Positions 35,215 through 48,879 are shown, counted from the stretch's first letter. The stretch: DNA of 64,000 bases from Chelonoidis abingdonii (GCF_003597395.2 NC_133769.1:173645058-173709057); one strand, 5' to 3'. Made by a program: numbers and translations. Notes: generated by a model not told the origin, from the sequence alone.

Positions 35215-35430
35215 ACGTGTCTTTTCCATTTCATCTGAAGATCCCAAAGAATTTTACCAAGTGTTGATCCTCACAACACTCCTGTATTAGTATTCTACCT
35301 TTTTATAGGTGGTTATACTGAATGCAGAGAATGTGGGTAAGTAGTCTGCCTAAAGTCACACCACAATTAAGTGAATAGCTAGGATCAGAGACCACAAAAC
35401 CTGATTCCCTTTTCTCCCCTTTACTCTCTA
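35215..35430 (-). repeat. MIR/CORE-type SINE, antisense, diverged
   Basis: The order gatcccaaagaattttacca, gaatgtgggtaagtagtctg, cctaaagtcacaccacaatt, ctaggatcagagaccacaaa and ttactctctaccag follows the antisense body and head of the SINE at 31620-31998 with many substitutions. Confidence 0.6.
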
Positions 35431-38400
35431 CCAGTTTTTCATAGGGATGTTTTACCTAGGTCCTAAAACTCCCAAATTCTTCTAGCATGATTGATAGTCT
35501 GTTTATTAAGAGAGACCTTGGGAATAGAGTAGTTGAGGTGCTAAACCGAGTTCTTGCTGATGTTATCAGCTCCCTTCAGAAGCACAAACTTTCACTATAT
35601 TTTAACTCAAAATTAATTCCCCTCCAAAAAACCTTTAATTCTTTCACAAAGGGTAAAAAGTGATCATTCAGGCAATTCTGTTTTATCCAGCCACTGATGC
35701 CACTGGTTTCAAATGATGATCCACTTAGCGTTAACATGGATTGACAAACTAGTGTGTCAAACTAAAATGAGTGACCCAACCCTTGGCTCCAAACAGGCCT
35801 TTTTGAGAGGTGTGCCTGGACTAAACCGCAGAAGTCACATTGTGACACATGGGATAATAAGGCCAGAAGCCAAGCCTCCCAATCTCATAAGTGAGCAGCT
35901 CCACATTTGGAGCAGTGCCCTCTGAAGGGTCTGATAAACTCTTCAGAGCATCCTAGGAACATCTGGCCATACACAGTGATGCAATCAAGTGCTTTGATCA
36001 CTTTTCCACTGACTCTATTTAAATACATTCCCCACTCTATCAAGAGACTTGGTGGCATCTGAATCTCTGGATCATATTCCTACCATCGAATACATGAGGA
36101 ACGATGACATCCAAAAGTGGGTTTCTTTGGAAATGGGGGAAAAACATGCTCTAGAAGACCTCTATCCTTTTCTCCATGTGGTAGATAATAGAATTCCCTT
36201 TCACATACCCTCCTGCCAAAGTTATGTGAGGGTGTGTGTGAAGAATCTACTGTGGCATTAAGACATGTAAATGTTAAACCCCAATCCACATGAATATGTC
36301 ATATCCCCAATCTGAATTCTATAAACTTATGAGTTTTGGGATTTATTTATGACGTTCCTATGATTGACTATTCAAGCCTTTCACTGTGCATCTGAACTTG
36401 TTAGCCTTTTGATTTTCCTACATCAAAAATATTTTCTTTAGGTCACTAATTCTGTATCTTTATATTTTCTTAGGTCATTTTCTGAGGCTTGTAAAGTATT
36501 TGTGCACAAACCTACAGTAAGAGATAAACTAGAGCACCTACAAATACTGTGCCTTTTTTAAAGGCACTGAAAAAATATGTATTTAATAGTATGCCAGTAA
36601 ACACTGACTGGAACAAGCATACAGCAGGAGTTTCCACTCCATGTCTTTAAAAAAAAAAAAAAAGAGAGAGTTAAAGGCCCGTATGTTTTGGGTACTGTTT
36701 GATTACACTATTCCATTACCAGGAATAATGTATTTGATGTTATTTTCACAAGTGAAGGATAGGAAACTTGTAGGCAAAAAGGTGACAGCTCCTTAAGAAA
36801 ATGTAAGGAGGAGTCTCTTTTCATACCAGTAACGTGTAACCACCAGTAACATCAACTGGAGTTTTACGCTCCCATGAAGAGAGAAGATTTGTTACAAAGT
36901 AACATTTAAGATCCAAATGCTGTGCTAGAATTACGTGTTCTGCAACAGAGAGTAGGTTGATTTTGCATTGGACTCTGGCTGTGTCAGAATCAGGCTGATC
37001 CTCCAAAATTGCTCTTACCAAGAGACTTTTGGTTGCAGTGAAACCCATATTGCAGATAGTCCTGCACTGCAGCATAACCTCTGGAACACTGAATCATCAG
37101 GGCTAACTAAATACGCATTGCAATAAAAAGCAAATATGGATCCTTCATGGGTATAAGTTTTATCATTTGACCATCTCCTTTCTTCCTGGAGTACACTAAT
37201 CACTTTCAGCATTTTCTGTTACAGTACATAGATTTAAAGGAAAAGTTTCATTCGGTGTCAAAAATAGACTAAATTTAGGAGTCCTTACTTAATCAACACT
37301 TCCCATTGACTTAGAGTGAGGACTATAAAATTTGTTTCAATATGATCATTTTACAGGTTTTTTTAAAGTGAACAATACATAAAGGTATAAAAAACATTAC
37401 TTGATTTTCATTGATTAAAAAATTGTCTTCCTTGGTATTATCCTTTGTCTTATTCTCTCCCCCCACTGTGTATGTATATTGTGTTGCAGTAATTAGCTGC
37501 TAGCTGAAAACAGGAACTTCTAGCTTTCGACAAAGTACTTGGAACTACCCAACCAGTTACGAAGCTGGATGGCCTAGAATCAGCATAGAGCTTTCTGGTG
37601 ACAACAATAGGTATTTCATTCTGCAGTGGTGGCATTACTTAACTTGCCTTTTAATACAGAGTTATTTCTGCCATAGATATCTGAATAATACACTTTTGGA
37701 CTGAATTAATTCAATCCAATCTCTTATAATCATAGGATCAGGAAGAGGAGAAAGAATTACATTTTTCCATGCAATATCACACCAATGCAAAGTCAAATAA
37801 TAAAATTATAATGACATATTTCATTCCATGCCAGACTCCATTTCTGCAATAGAAAGTAAGTTATGAGACATGTTCTTGCAGCTGGTTTGGGATCAAAGAA
37901 ATTCAGCAGCTTTGTATTTATGAACGTAATTTCCTCTGTCTTTCCTTTTTCATAACTGAAAACTGGTGATCTACCTTGGGAACTGGTAGGTAAAGCTGGT
38001 AGCAACAGCAGCAGCAGTTAAGGTTGTCTAACATATTTTGTTGTGTACGCAAACGATGTACCTTTTAGCATGTATTTTTACTGAAGGTTTTAAACAACTA
38101 CTAGTAGAGTGAAATATGAGCAGTTTAAGACACAAGATTTTTGCATTACAAATAAAGTCCTATAAAATAACTTTAGTTTGTTTATATTTGGATATAAACA
38201 TTCTAATTAAGGATCAGATTCTGTGACCCTTAACCAAACATTCTCTAGAAATTCTGTGTTGAGTCATAGCGCTTAAGAGCTGTAGGACTCTTGGGTTTTT
38301 TAAAGCCACATAATTTGGCCCCAGGTTACTCTTACGAAGTTTTAAGGTTTAATTTTTTTTTTTTTGCCAGTACTCATTTGGTTGCTAAGAGCAGCTTTCC

Positions 38401-38699
38401 CTAGTGCTCTCATTTAGCTGAAACCAAACTATTCATTTAACTCTTGACCTGAATTTAGCCCTATTTATGCATTAGCTAATCATTCAAAAACAATTTTTGA
38501 TTTTCTTTGTAATCACATTTGTCTAACATTTTGCATGAGTAATTGTTAGACTGTAGGTTGTTTGGTTTGACTATTTGTATTATGTACCCAAGGTGTCACG
38601 TGGCAAGGCTTATGCTATCTACTTGGATGAAAGAGCCATTTAAAAAAGGAGACCAACAAACTTCAGAAAAATGCATGTTAAAATTAATGAATTTTTTAT
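35431..38699. other. Long stretch with no gene or clear repeat
   Basis: More than 3 kb without a recognisable mobile element or coding region. A poly-A tract is at about 36649-36663. Minus-strand frames at 36.8-37.2 kb (84 and 65 codons) show no motif. This is a candidate for host unique sequence. Confidence 0.5.
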
Positions 38700-38925
38700 A
38701 GGTGACAGTGTGGCCTAGTGGCTGGAGGAGTGGGTTGGGACCTAGGAGATCTGGGTTCTATTCTTGGCTCTGTCCTTGGCTTTATTGGGTGACCTTTGGC
38801 AACTCCCATCCAATGCCTCAGTTTCACCATCAGTAAAATGGGAAGAATAATAATGACTTCCTTCATAAAGTGGTTTGAGATCTACTGATGATTGCTATGT
38901 ATGTGCATTAAAATGTTCAGATTTT
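38700..38925 (+). repeat. tRNA-derived SINE, MIR/CORE type, nearly full
   Basis: The head has an A-box-like tggcctagtggctggaggag and a B-box-like gggttctattc at 38753-38763. The body has gggtgacctttggcaactcc, cctcagtttcaccatcagta and aaaatgggaagaataataat. The 3' part reads gtggtttgagatctactgat. It is the best-preserved SINE of this type in the window. The tRNA-like head is too altered to be a tRNA gene. Confidence 0.85.
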
Positions 38926-41900
38926 CTGAGGTGATAGTCTGCCTACTCCCAACTAACTTAAATGATAGTGCTAATCAGAGCAATCCAAAATGTGCTTTAG
39001 TTTGCAACAATTTTACCAAAGGGTAGTTTTTTGGCTGCTATTGTGCTAAGCTTCTCCTGGAGAAAGATCATAACAGACCAAATGTGGCCTTTGGACCCTA
39101 TTTTCTCAAACTACATCATCTCTGGGTTGACAAGACCTGTTTAAACAAGTACGTAACACAAGGGAAAAAAAAACCTGTTGAGTGGAGCACTATTCTGACA
39201 AGTGCATTGCAAACAAGGTATGATGGTTTCTGTGTTTTATTACATCCATGACTATTTGTAACATGAACCAGTCTATTAAAGTAAAATATTTTGTAGATTT
39301 TGGTTGCCAAGCCTGCAAATACTATTTTGTGTTTAAGAATCAGGTAGAGTTCTTTTCTACTCTGGCATCAACAGTAAAAAGTTCCACCAGCCAAACTGGG
39401 TCCTCAGTCACTCATGTGCAACATTGTCTTCCAATTAAGCCCTCAGTAACAGCTGCACATCCCTCCAGTTGTCAGTGAGATTGCACAGGTGTAGCTAATT
39501 GACACTTTCTAAACAATTCAGTTGAGATGCAAAATGGAATAGAATCTGCTGTGTTGGCTCTGCAAGGTTAGCTGGAGTAAAAGATAGGACTCTGAACACA
39601 GGAGGAGCACATCTGGTAATTAAGAAGGTTTTATTTTTACTTAGTCACTTCCCAGCATAAAACCACACTTTAAAATGTGAACAAAACTAATTCTTAATTG
39701 TATTCTGCTGGTCTAGAACCCACTCACCATGGACAAATTAATTTCTAACATTTCAGTAGCACCCATAAGTTGTTTAGCAAATGCACCCCTCTCTCCCCAC
39801 AAGTAGTTCTCTTACCTCCACTACCACAATAGAACACTTTCTGGTATCAGGGACAACACGACAGGCAATTGGTGAGAATTTTAGTGTCTTCCTTGCTCCT
39901 CAAGATGGGAGGTTGAACTCACTTCTTGGGTGTCAAAGTACTGGGGGAAGCATTGGCCTACCCTTCGGAGATAGCACAGTAGACATCTGTTAGAGAGAGA
40001 CATTGTTGGTCTGAGTAATAATAAACAGGCTTCAGTCAGAGACATGCTCTGCTTTCAAGGAATTGTAGGCTATAGCACCACTAAAATGCTTTAAACCACC
40101 TGCTGGATCCTTCCTCCCCCCAGCTTGGGTGATGAGAAGTGGCTGCATTTGGCTTAGGGTACAGCAGCCAACAAAGCCGAAGCCTACCTCTGAACTTGAA
40201 TTTTTAGATCATAATAGCGTCTCATTGCTTTGAGGTTTCCCTTCTTACAGATTGGACACCTTTATTGATGGGAATAAAGGGACAGGGCTTCATACTGAGA
40301 AGGGACTGATATCATTGGAGAGCAACACTCTACAAATGATATATTGTACAGGCAAGCACAAAATGAGCTTTCATGCAGGGCTCTGTCAGAATCATTCAGC
40401 CCTGTCTGAATGGACAGCCCTCTTGTGATTTATCTTCCATTCATCAGTCAATGACCAGTATTTTTTCAGCAGTGATGGATAAGATCTCTTGCTAAATTGA
40501 CTACTACCTGCTGAGCACTGTTGAGCCTGAGAACTGATTGGGAAGAGGAATCTGAACGTATCACATATGTTGGGTTTGAGGTTATGAAATACCTAGAAAT
40601 GGGATAAAATACAGTAATGTTTCAGAGTGGTTTAAAATAAAAAAGAAACTTTCTAATTTTGGCTTTAACAGAGAGAGGGGATAGAACTTATTACTGTAGC
40701 ACCACAGAAACGAATCTCTCCAGTTTTAAGTATGGATGGCAGTGTCACAAAGTAAAGTACTGTATGCATTTATATTTCAAAATTACCTGTTTATTTAATA
40801 CCATATAGAGGAGTTGATCTTGTGATACTTGCAAGATTAAGATAGTAGAATATATACTGCAGTACTGCACATCCATGAATTCTCTAGAAATGCTCCAAGC
40901 TTTAAATGAACCTTTACGTGTTAAGATAGTTGAAAATATTGAACTACTTTGTGCCTAAAGATTCTTCTTTTGAAAGACTGATTATTTTCCATAGTAATGC
41001 TTCAATAGAGTGGTCTGCCCCTTTGAAGGCCAGGAGCCCTTGGGTCTGTCAGCTCTGGTCAATTACCCTGACTGCTACACTTACAGTGGGTTTGGACTTA
41101 GGAGGAAGGAAGTTCAGTGGCATAGAACTGGCTGGAGCAGTGAACGCAAAGCTCTGAGGAGTGCACAAAGCAGGTAGAGGTTTGTGGAAGACTCTAGTTA
41201 GGCAGGTGGGGGTGGGGGTGTGGAAGACAGGAAGGAGGGGCTTGTCCCAGTTTGAGACTTTGTATTTTGTTTGTTTGGGACTTGGCCCTCCAGTGAAGTC
41301 ATTAACAAAAGCCCACCCCTTCTTGGGTATCCAAGTTACACCTCTACATCAGGAGTAGGCTGAAAATCATTGTGAGGAAATTGATACAGAACACTGCTAT
41401 GGCAGGTCTTGCTGCAAGGGGTCACTTTGAGATGGTGAGTCTTGTACAAGTGCCTACAAAGAAAAAAACACTGATAACTTTTTTCCAAACATGCATGCTA
41501 GAGATACCATCTGTTTGTTTGTAGTGTACACTGAAAGAGAAAACTAGTGCTAACAGCTATGAAGTTAGATTATCCTCCAATTACTTTGGCCATTCTGGTA
41601 CTGTATAGTGCAACTGTCACAATGTTCTTAACTTAATATTGGAATATTTGTCTTGATAACTCTAATTGAATAGATTGCCCATTCTCACTATGCGGGTGCC
41701 AGGTGTGATCAACTACCCACTCAATAAGTAACTGCATCCCATTACTGAGATTCAGAAATATAGCTGCTTGCTCTCTCCCACACTCAGTCTGTCTCTCAGC
41801 CCTATTTAACTTGGTAATGTTTTCCAGGAGAAAATGCAACTCTGTTAATTTTAGTTCTCATGACCACTGAAGTTCAGTAACAAGAACTAGTAGGAAACTT

Positions 41901-44082
41901 ATAGGCATTTATGGGAACGTACGTTTCTCTGCCTCTTTTTCAGTTGGAATCATGCCATTTATACAGATTTTTTTCAGAAATCTTTACCTGATTGTAACCT
42001 ACTTCTGGCAAACACATTGTGTGCAGCTTGTTATATTTTGATCTATCTCTGATGAGAGTCTCAGGACAAAGCATATACTACAAATCTTAAGCACAGCAGA
42101 GGAATGAAAACTGGAGACAATACCTCTGTCTACTTCCATTTTTTTGTTTGAAAAGCTAATAAGATGTTTTCTTTTTTTACAAAAGTTGTAATCATCTTAT
42201 TGAGATCAGTGGCTTTTCCACTTAAATCTCTGGAATTAATGCAAAAATATGAGGGTTTTCCCTGGGCATAAGAACATTATTGTGCACATCTACAGAATTC
42301 ACAGTAGCTCCTGTACTTCAAGGGAGTGGGTAGCTCAGAGAAGTGATAATGGCATGAGTAGTCTCACTCTATCACTCTCTAATCCTCCCTGGTGGTAGTG
42401 ATCAAGGCTTGCATTTTCCAAACTGGCTCTAATTTATGTGCCTCAGTTTTCTATACTTAACTTTAAACACTATGGAACTGATTTTATCTTTAACATAAAC
42501 TGAGGCATATCTAATTAGAAGCAGTAATGGGAAATTTTGGTCAAAAAGTAGCCACCGTCCTACGGTGTATCGGTGGCTTGTATGAAGTGACATTACTGGT
42601 TTCACCCCAAAACATAGAGCACAAGATCTCCCATTAGAGAAGCCTCCACGAAAATGAACAGACTGAACTAACTACATACTGAACCTCTCAGCCTTCTGCT
42701 TCCTTCAGAAGAGGTTTGGGGGCTGACAGGACAGTGTGGGAAGACCTGCTGTCTGTTATGAATCTGCTCTGTGGCTAGTGCTCTGCACTTCAGATTCAAA
42801 TTTCAAAATGGCCTATCTGACTTAGATTCCTGAACCTCACTGTAAGTCAGTGGGCCATAGATACTTTTGCCAGTTTTACTCTTTCATTTCCAGCATTCCT
42901 CGCAGCACTTAACTCACTGAAGTAACTCAAGAACTGTTTGTGAGGAGAGAGAGAGAGAGGGGAAATTTTAAAAGTTTCCCATGACAGTAATAGCTATTTC
43001 AGATACTTAACTCTAATGGTAACAATAGATGCTGCTTGAATATTGCTAGGTGCAGAATCATTTAAGAAGGCATTCAGGTTTTTTTAATTTTAGAAAGAGC
43101 ATATGTATTGTCATGTGATATATATTTAGCTCAAATGAGAACTTGGAGAAGCAGCTGTTACAAGACTAAACAGGCACATAAAACCCGAGGAAGGTTTTAT
43201 ACAAATTAAAGCTGTCTCCAGTTAGTCTTATTTTTATATGCACTTTTTGTGTAATTTTTCTAGGAGGTTCTATCTTGGAAAATTGACTAAAAATTCTTAA
43301 ATAGTAAAGAAGAGATTTCAACTAGCACAGCTTGATTAAGCTGGTGGTTATCAAATGTCTGATGTCTGAGGATCGTGGAAGAAGGTCAATGTCCACATAC
43401 AGTTTGCTCTTTCACTTGGTCTTATACTAGACTTTGCTTATGTGATCAGCCACGCGTACACACAAAAGAGACCTGATCTGGGAGAACGGTTATAAGAACT
43501 AGAGGGGAGGACAGAGAATAGTTTGAACAGTTTGTTCGATAATAGATGATGACACTTGCCCTTGAAGAGATGGAGGGGGTTTATGAAATTGCTTCTTACA
43601 CTTCTCAAAAAAGGTTGCAGGGCTGGAGCCCTACTTTCCTTAGAAACTCTGCTTTTCAGAGACTCTTTATTTAGAACTTAAAGTAGCTCTGTGTTCTGCC
43701 GTTTCATGTTTACATTTCCTGGGTGTGATGAAGAGGTAGTTGCTGGTTTATTTAGCCACTTAATTGTTTGAAGGGGGGTGGGTGTGTGTGTGCTCCTTCA
43801 ACTAGTTAACTTTTGTAATTATTATATAAGGCTTCTGGAGGCCTTAGGCATGGCAAATCTTTTAATATTAAATTAAAAAAAATATTGAAATAAATCCAAA
43901 TTCATAAATTAGTACTATGAGGGGTTTTGCGATTGTGGGAAAGAAGGTGGGTAACTGGTGAGAGGGAGGCAAAGAGCTCCAGGTGTATAAAACAGGGCAG
44001 GAGAATGAAGGTTTTAAATTCTGTTCTACGCTTCCAGATGGTGCGGACCAGAGGAAGGGGCAGGGGGTCAAAGGTTGCTCTT
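38926..44082. other. Five kb with no gene or complete repeat seen
   Basis: No supportable coding region, RNA gene or complete mobile element. Small features only: a (ga)n tract at about 42945-42959 and a GT-rich run near 43780-43792. The near absence of recognisable repeats here contrasts with 29-35 kb. Confidence 0.5.
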
Positions 44083-44085
44083 TAA

Positions 44086-44342
44086 GGGTATGTCTGTACT
44101 GCAATTACAAACCTGCAGCTGGGACTTAGGCTCCAGAGCTAGGGCTAAGGGGCTGTTTAATTGCAGTTGATATTTAGGCTCAGGCAGGAGCCCGGGCTCT
44201 AGTACCCTGTGAGGTGGGAGAGTTCTAGAAATCAGGCTGTAGCCTGACCCCAAACGTCTACACTGCAATTAAGTAGCCTCTTAGCCTGAGCCCCATGACT
44301 GGCATGGCCCAACCACAGGTTTTTAATTGCAGTGTGTGACCC
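44086..44342. mobile_element. Inverted-repeat MITE with TAA duplication, 257 bp
   Basis: Left end gggtatgtctgtactgcaat and right end attgcagtgtgtgaccc are inverted repeats of about 20 bp. It is flanked by taa at 44083-44085 and 44343-44345. An internal pair (tttaattgcagttg; ctgcaattaagtag) is also inverted, so the element folds over most of its length. The TAA duplication fits PIF/Harbinger-type elements. The open frames on both strands here are not genes. Confidence 0.85.
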
Positions 44343-44345
44343 TAA

Positions 44346-45551
44346 GTCATAGTTGGGTGCTCACATTTCTGGGTGGCCTCAGGGTAAATTTAAACAGCCA
44401 GGAGTTGCTCTAACTTACTTCAGTCCCCTGCTACAATTGTCTGTAGGCTACGCCATTGTCCAGAGCAGCCCAGGATCGTCTATTGTGTTCTGCTATGGCC
44501 ACGCCCCACCATATTCCTCTGTACCAGGGTTTACAGGGGGGCTGTAGTGACCCAACACAGTGCCTGCTCACTGCAGGCTGCTTAGGGCACAGGCTGCCAC
44601 GGTGGCAATAGGAATCAGTATCATGAAAGGCAAGGTAGAATACACTTTAAATAATAAGATACAAGGTAAAATAAAACATCAGACTAAAATTCTCTGTGAC
44701 TCTGATCCTACAATGGGGTCCACCTGAGGTGGGTCCTATTCCAGTATTGGGGGCATAAAGACAGTTGGCTATGAGAGCACTAGTACTGCTGGAGCTAAGG
44801 CATAGACAGCAAATGTCCATCTCCTCTTGAGGTGCTGAGCATCCTCTCACTGAAATATTCAGAGAACCATGCTTGCAAAAACATCACCGTGCAACAATAG
44901 GGCTTGATGCAAATTTATTGAAGCAGTGCCAAAAATTAAAGAACAAGTAGTACTGGTGGGTTCAGTCTGTGATTTACTAACTTACATTCATGGTGCTTTC
45001 CTATCTCGGTAGAAACATTAACGGTTTCAAAATGTCCAGGAATGAACAGTTTCATTGAAGCTACTCCACCCATCAGAGCAGTTCAGATCCCTTGATATTG
45101 AAATATTATGTGTCTGAACCTGGAATAACAGTTTTTTTTAATTCAGTGCCTCTGTAGTTGCATGCTTGAAATTAAAGTGTATACCTGAAATGCAAATATC
45201 TTTAGCCTGTATTTTTTTTCAGATATTCAGGACTCTTCTATTAATGAACAGTAGATCCATCTGTTCCTCAGGGCTGCTTTTAGCATATCCCTATGAACTA
45301 TCGCTCAGGCAACTGCACTATAATGTAGGATTTTGTGTAAAACCTAGAATTATTGCAGGCAGTCATGATCAAAGATCCACTTACTCCATCCCTCATCTCA
45401 GAGTATCTACAAATGGATGATAACCTCATTAGATTACCCATTTCAGATTAAATATGAAACCTAGAGGACTTGACTCTTTCCAAAGGAAGTATGTAAATGT
45501 CCACATATTTACCAAATTGATATTGGCAATTATCACAGTTACCTTGTGAAT
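44346..45551. other. No gene or clear repeat seen
   Basis: Frames of 64-84 codons on both strands carry no recognisable feature. No complete repeat identified. Confidence 0.5.
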
Positions 45552-45554
45552 CTG

Positions 45555-45843
45555 GGGCCTGGTCTACACTGGGGGAAGGGATCGATCTAAGATACGCAGC
45601 TTAGCGTAGCTGAAGTCAGTGAATCTTAGATCGACTTAGAATCCTTACTTCATGTCCTCACAGCGCAGGATTGACAGATGCTGCTCCCCCTCAACTTTGC
45701 TTCCATCTCTTGCTGAGCTGGAGTTCAGCAGTCGACAGGAGAGTGATCAGGGATCAATTTATCATGTCTACTCTACATGTGATAAATCAATCCCTGATAG
45801 ATCGATCGATACCTGTCGATCCAGCGGGTAGTGTAGACGTACC
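45555..45843. mobile_element. Inverted-repeat MITE, 289 bp
   Basis: Left end gggcctggtctacact and right end agtgtagacgtacc are inverted repeats. Flanks are ctg and ttg, a possible 3-bp duplication with one change. The left half carries a local palindrome around gatctaagatacgcagctta/cttagatcgactta and the right half a gatcgatcgat run at about 45800-45810. It resembles the other Harbinger-like MITEs here. Confidence 0.72.
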
Positions 45844-45846
45844 TTG

Positions 45847-46439
45847 GTATTGTATATGTAAACATCCCATGAGGATAATTATCAATCACTGTAAATGGGC
45901 ACACAAAATAGGTGCACAAATGGATGCTCTTGTTGCATGTACATTTGGATGCCTGACCATAGAAAATTACCCCCAAATGACAGGCGGTGATTTTATTCTA
46001 GTGTTTGCCTCCTCTGACACACTGATATCCTGAGATCTGAATTATCTTGAAAATGTTCCAAACATGATGGGATTATATGCTTGGTTTTGGTCCTTACAAG
46101 ACTATGTAACTATTGATTGGTCTGTGAAATAACCTTGAAGACTGATGAAATTTGTATTGGGCCTCAGAATGTCTGTTTACTTGAGATGGTGGAGGGGGTC
46201 ACTGGGGATTGAGCATCTTTCAGTTCATTATTTTTTAAAATTCTAAATCAGCATTTGAGCTTTTGAACAATTTGAAGGGGCAGATGATGACTTGTTGGGA
46301 GTAGGGGGAACTCGTGTGAGAATGTTGAGTAAGATTATGATGAGGACGATGCCTATGTGAGTCTTTACATCTGGGATTGTGAAAGTGTTGGTCATCAGTA
46401 ATTGCTTTTCACAGTAAATAGAAAACAGTTAAAACTAAT
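45847..46439. other. No gene seen
   Basis: The part of the 120-codon plus-strand frame that extends past the MITE at 45.84 kb has no recognisable motif. The remainder is AT-rich with no identifiable repeat. Confidence 0.5.
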
Positions 46440-46454
46440 GTGTTTTTCCCAAAC

Positions 46455-48471
46455 AGTATGGGATTTTTATTCCTCTTTATTAATGATCTGGATGATGGGA
46501 TAGATTGCACCCTCCGCAATTTTGTGAATGACACTAAGCTGGGGGGAGAGGTAGATATGCTGGAGGGTAGGGATAGGGTCCAAAGTGACCTAGATAAATT
46601 GAAGGATTGGACCAAAAGAAATCTGATGAGGTTCAGCAAAGAAGTGCAGAGTGCTGCACTTAGGATGGAAGAATCCCATGCACCACTACAGGCTGGGGAC
46701 CAAATGGGTAAGCAGCAGTTCTGCAGGAAAGAACCTGCAGATTACAGTGGATGAGAAGCTGGATATGAGTCAGCAGTGTGCTCTTGTTGCCAAGAAGGCT
46801 AACGGCATATAGTTAACTATTGTAGCCTGATTTGGTGTGGGTTAGTAGAGTTGGTATAATTTATCCACTCAATTTAATTTTATTTGATTTAATTTTTAAT
46901 TATTTAGTAATATTAATCATAATTATTGGATATTAAATAGTATGGGTTTGGCTTGCCAATATATTTGATCAGAAGATAAAGTTCGTTCTGAATCAGGCTT
47001 CACAGAGTTTATAAAAGGAACTTCGGGGTATATGACAGGAGCTTACACTGAGACAGATATCGTCGTAAAGACCTTTTTATTAAAATCAATGAAACAATAA
47101 GTAAATGTTAAAACAGTTCAAGATTACCAAGTTACAAAATATCACAGTTCTTTAAGAGATATATTTATGATAATACACTACTATAAGCTCAATCTGTGTA
47201 GTGCAGTAGCACTTTGGGTGTTTTTCACACCTCTGATAGAGGAAGCTATCTACATATACTAGATGCGTTAGAGGGAAAGAATGAAGCAGAAGGGAAATTA
47301 GATTCCTTTTTACTTACAGTTTTGAAAAGAAATAATACTACTGCCTATTAATAGTTAATGGCCTTCGTAAATGGGTAGCATCGATACATAGATGGGGGTG
47401 AAGGCGATGAAGAGTAGACAGGAACAGATAGATGAGTGTATCGCCTAACTAATGGTGATTTGTTTCACATTTTATAGAGCATTATTCGGAAATCCTTCCT
47501 CCTATGCCCAAATTTTATCTTTCTCCCACAGAAATGTTAGGGTACACCTGCCTCATAGGCTAACGTGTGTGCATATGAATGACAGTTATGTACCCATTTG
47601 TGGTGTACTTGTTAGATTTGTGGGCAAAAATCCCTTTTTCCACCCTTTACTGTTATTGGTTGTTAAAGGTCTCCAGACATCTGCGTAGGTATTTTGTCTT
47701 ATTATTACTTTTCTGAGTAAGGGTCCCAAAGGTTGCCTTAGCATCATACAGGATATCGGACCTGTAGGTATCTTGCATTTCAGCTATTGCAAATCTATAA
47801 ATCTATAACCCTATGACATACTTAAATTTATAAAAAGACATTTTATATATACTAACAGATTAATCCTCAGGGCTACACTATATAACGGCATTAGTAGGAG
47901 CATTGTCAGCAGATCAAGGGAGTGATGATTATTCCCCTGTATTCGGCACTGGTGAGGCCACATCTGGAGTATTGTCCAGTTTTGGGCTCCCCGCTACAGA
48001 AAGCATGTGGACGAACTGAAGAGTCCAGCAGAGGATAACAAAAATGATCAGGAAGCTGGGGCACATGACTTACGAGGAAAGGCTGAGGGAAGTGGGCTTG
48101 GTTAGTCTTCAGAAGAGAAGAGTAAGAGGGATTTGATAGCAGCCTTCAACTAGCTGAAGGAAGGTTCCAAAGAGGATGGAGCTAGGCTGTTCTCAGTGGT
48201 GGCAGTTGATAGAACAAGGAGCAATGGTCTCAAGTTGCAGTGGTGGAGGTCTAGGTTGGATATTAGGAAACACTATTTCACTAGGAGGGTGGTGAAACAC
48301 TGGGTTACCTAGGGAGATGGTGGAATCTCCATCCTTAGAGGTTTTTAAGGCCTGGCTTCACAAAACCCTGGCTGGGATGATTTGGTTGGTGTTGGTCCTG
48401 CTCTCAGCAGGGGGTTGGACTAGATGACCTCTTGAGGTCTCTTTCAACCCTAATCATCTATGATTCTATTA
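46455..48471 (+). mobile_element. CR1 LINE 3' half, split by a 1074-bp insertion
   Basis: The first part (46455-46808) encodes CR1 reverse-transcriptase text: LFINDLDDGI, then FVNDTKLGG, where the catalytic FADD box is altered to FVND, then [16 protein letters not shown]. The second part (47883-48471) continues with ILPLYSALVRPHLEYC-type text, read here as IPLYSALVRPHLEYC, and goes on through frameshifts to a 3' end with gggttggactagatgacctc and ctatgattctatt, the CR1 terminal octamer type. It is a 5'-truncated and inactive copy. Confidence 0.88.
46809..47882. mobile_element. 1074-bp insertion in CR1, probable DNA transposon
   Basis: A 9-base direct repeat, taacggcat, lies at 46800-46808 and 47883-47891, at the two CR1 junctions. 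Near the ends, tattgtagcctga (46819-46831) and tcagggctacacta (47867-47880) are imperfect inverted repeats. There is no LTR-like TG..CA structure and no coding domain. It could be a non-autonomous hAT-like element if the duplication is 8 bp, or another class. The interior does not match other elements in the window. Confidence 0.6.
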
Positions 48472-48879
48472 TTTCAGCTTGACAAGTAAAAACATTGTGA
48501 AAGTTTGTTAGTATAGGCACAGGCAAAGAATCAGTTTAGCTAATCCTTGTGGTGGATGAAAAGATGAATTGTAACTTACTCCTTAAAAACAATATCCTTG
48601 CCTGGCACAAATACAGTTGTGCAAGACTGATTTATACTGCTGCTTTGGCCACATGGCCTGGAACGGAAGAGGATAGATTTGAGAAAACAAAGTCTGCAAG
48701 GAAGCAGAGGCAGAAGTCATTTCTCAATTCATTGGATGCACTATATTAAACTGTCAATGGGGTGATTATCACCTGCAGAGGCATCCTCCACCCCAGTGCT
48801 TCAACCCTAATCCAAGTCCGATGTGCTGGGGAAACTGGGGAGGAGGGAGGTTTGCAGAGTGAACCCTGCAGCAGATAGC
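48472..48879. other. No gene seen
   Basis: The plus-strand 66-codon frame at 48549-48749 has no recognisable motif. No repeat was identified. Confidence 0.45.

Noticed and set aside
38700..38780. Possible tRNA gene from A- and B-box-like words
   Set aside because: The B box is followed by SINE body text and the cloverleaf cannot be completed, so it is a SINE head.
45671..46033. 120-codon plus-strand frame
   Set aside because: Its first half lies within the MITE at 45555-45843 and the rest has no motif.
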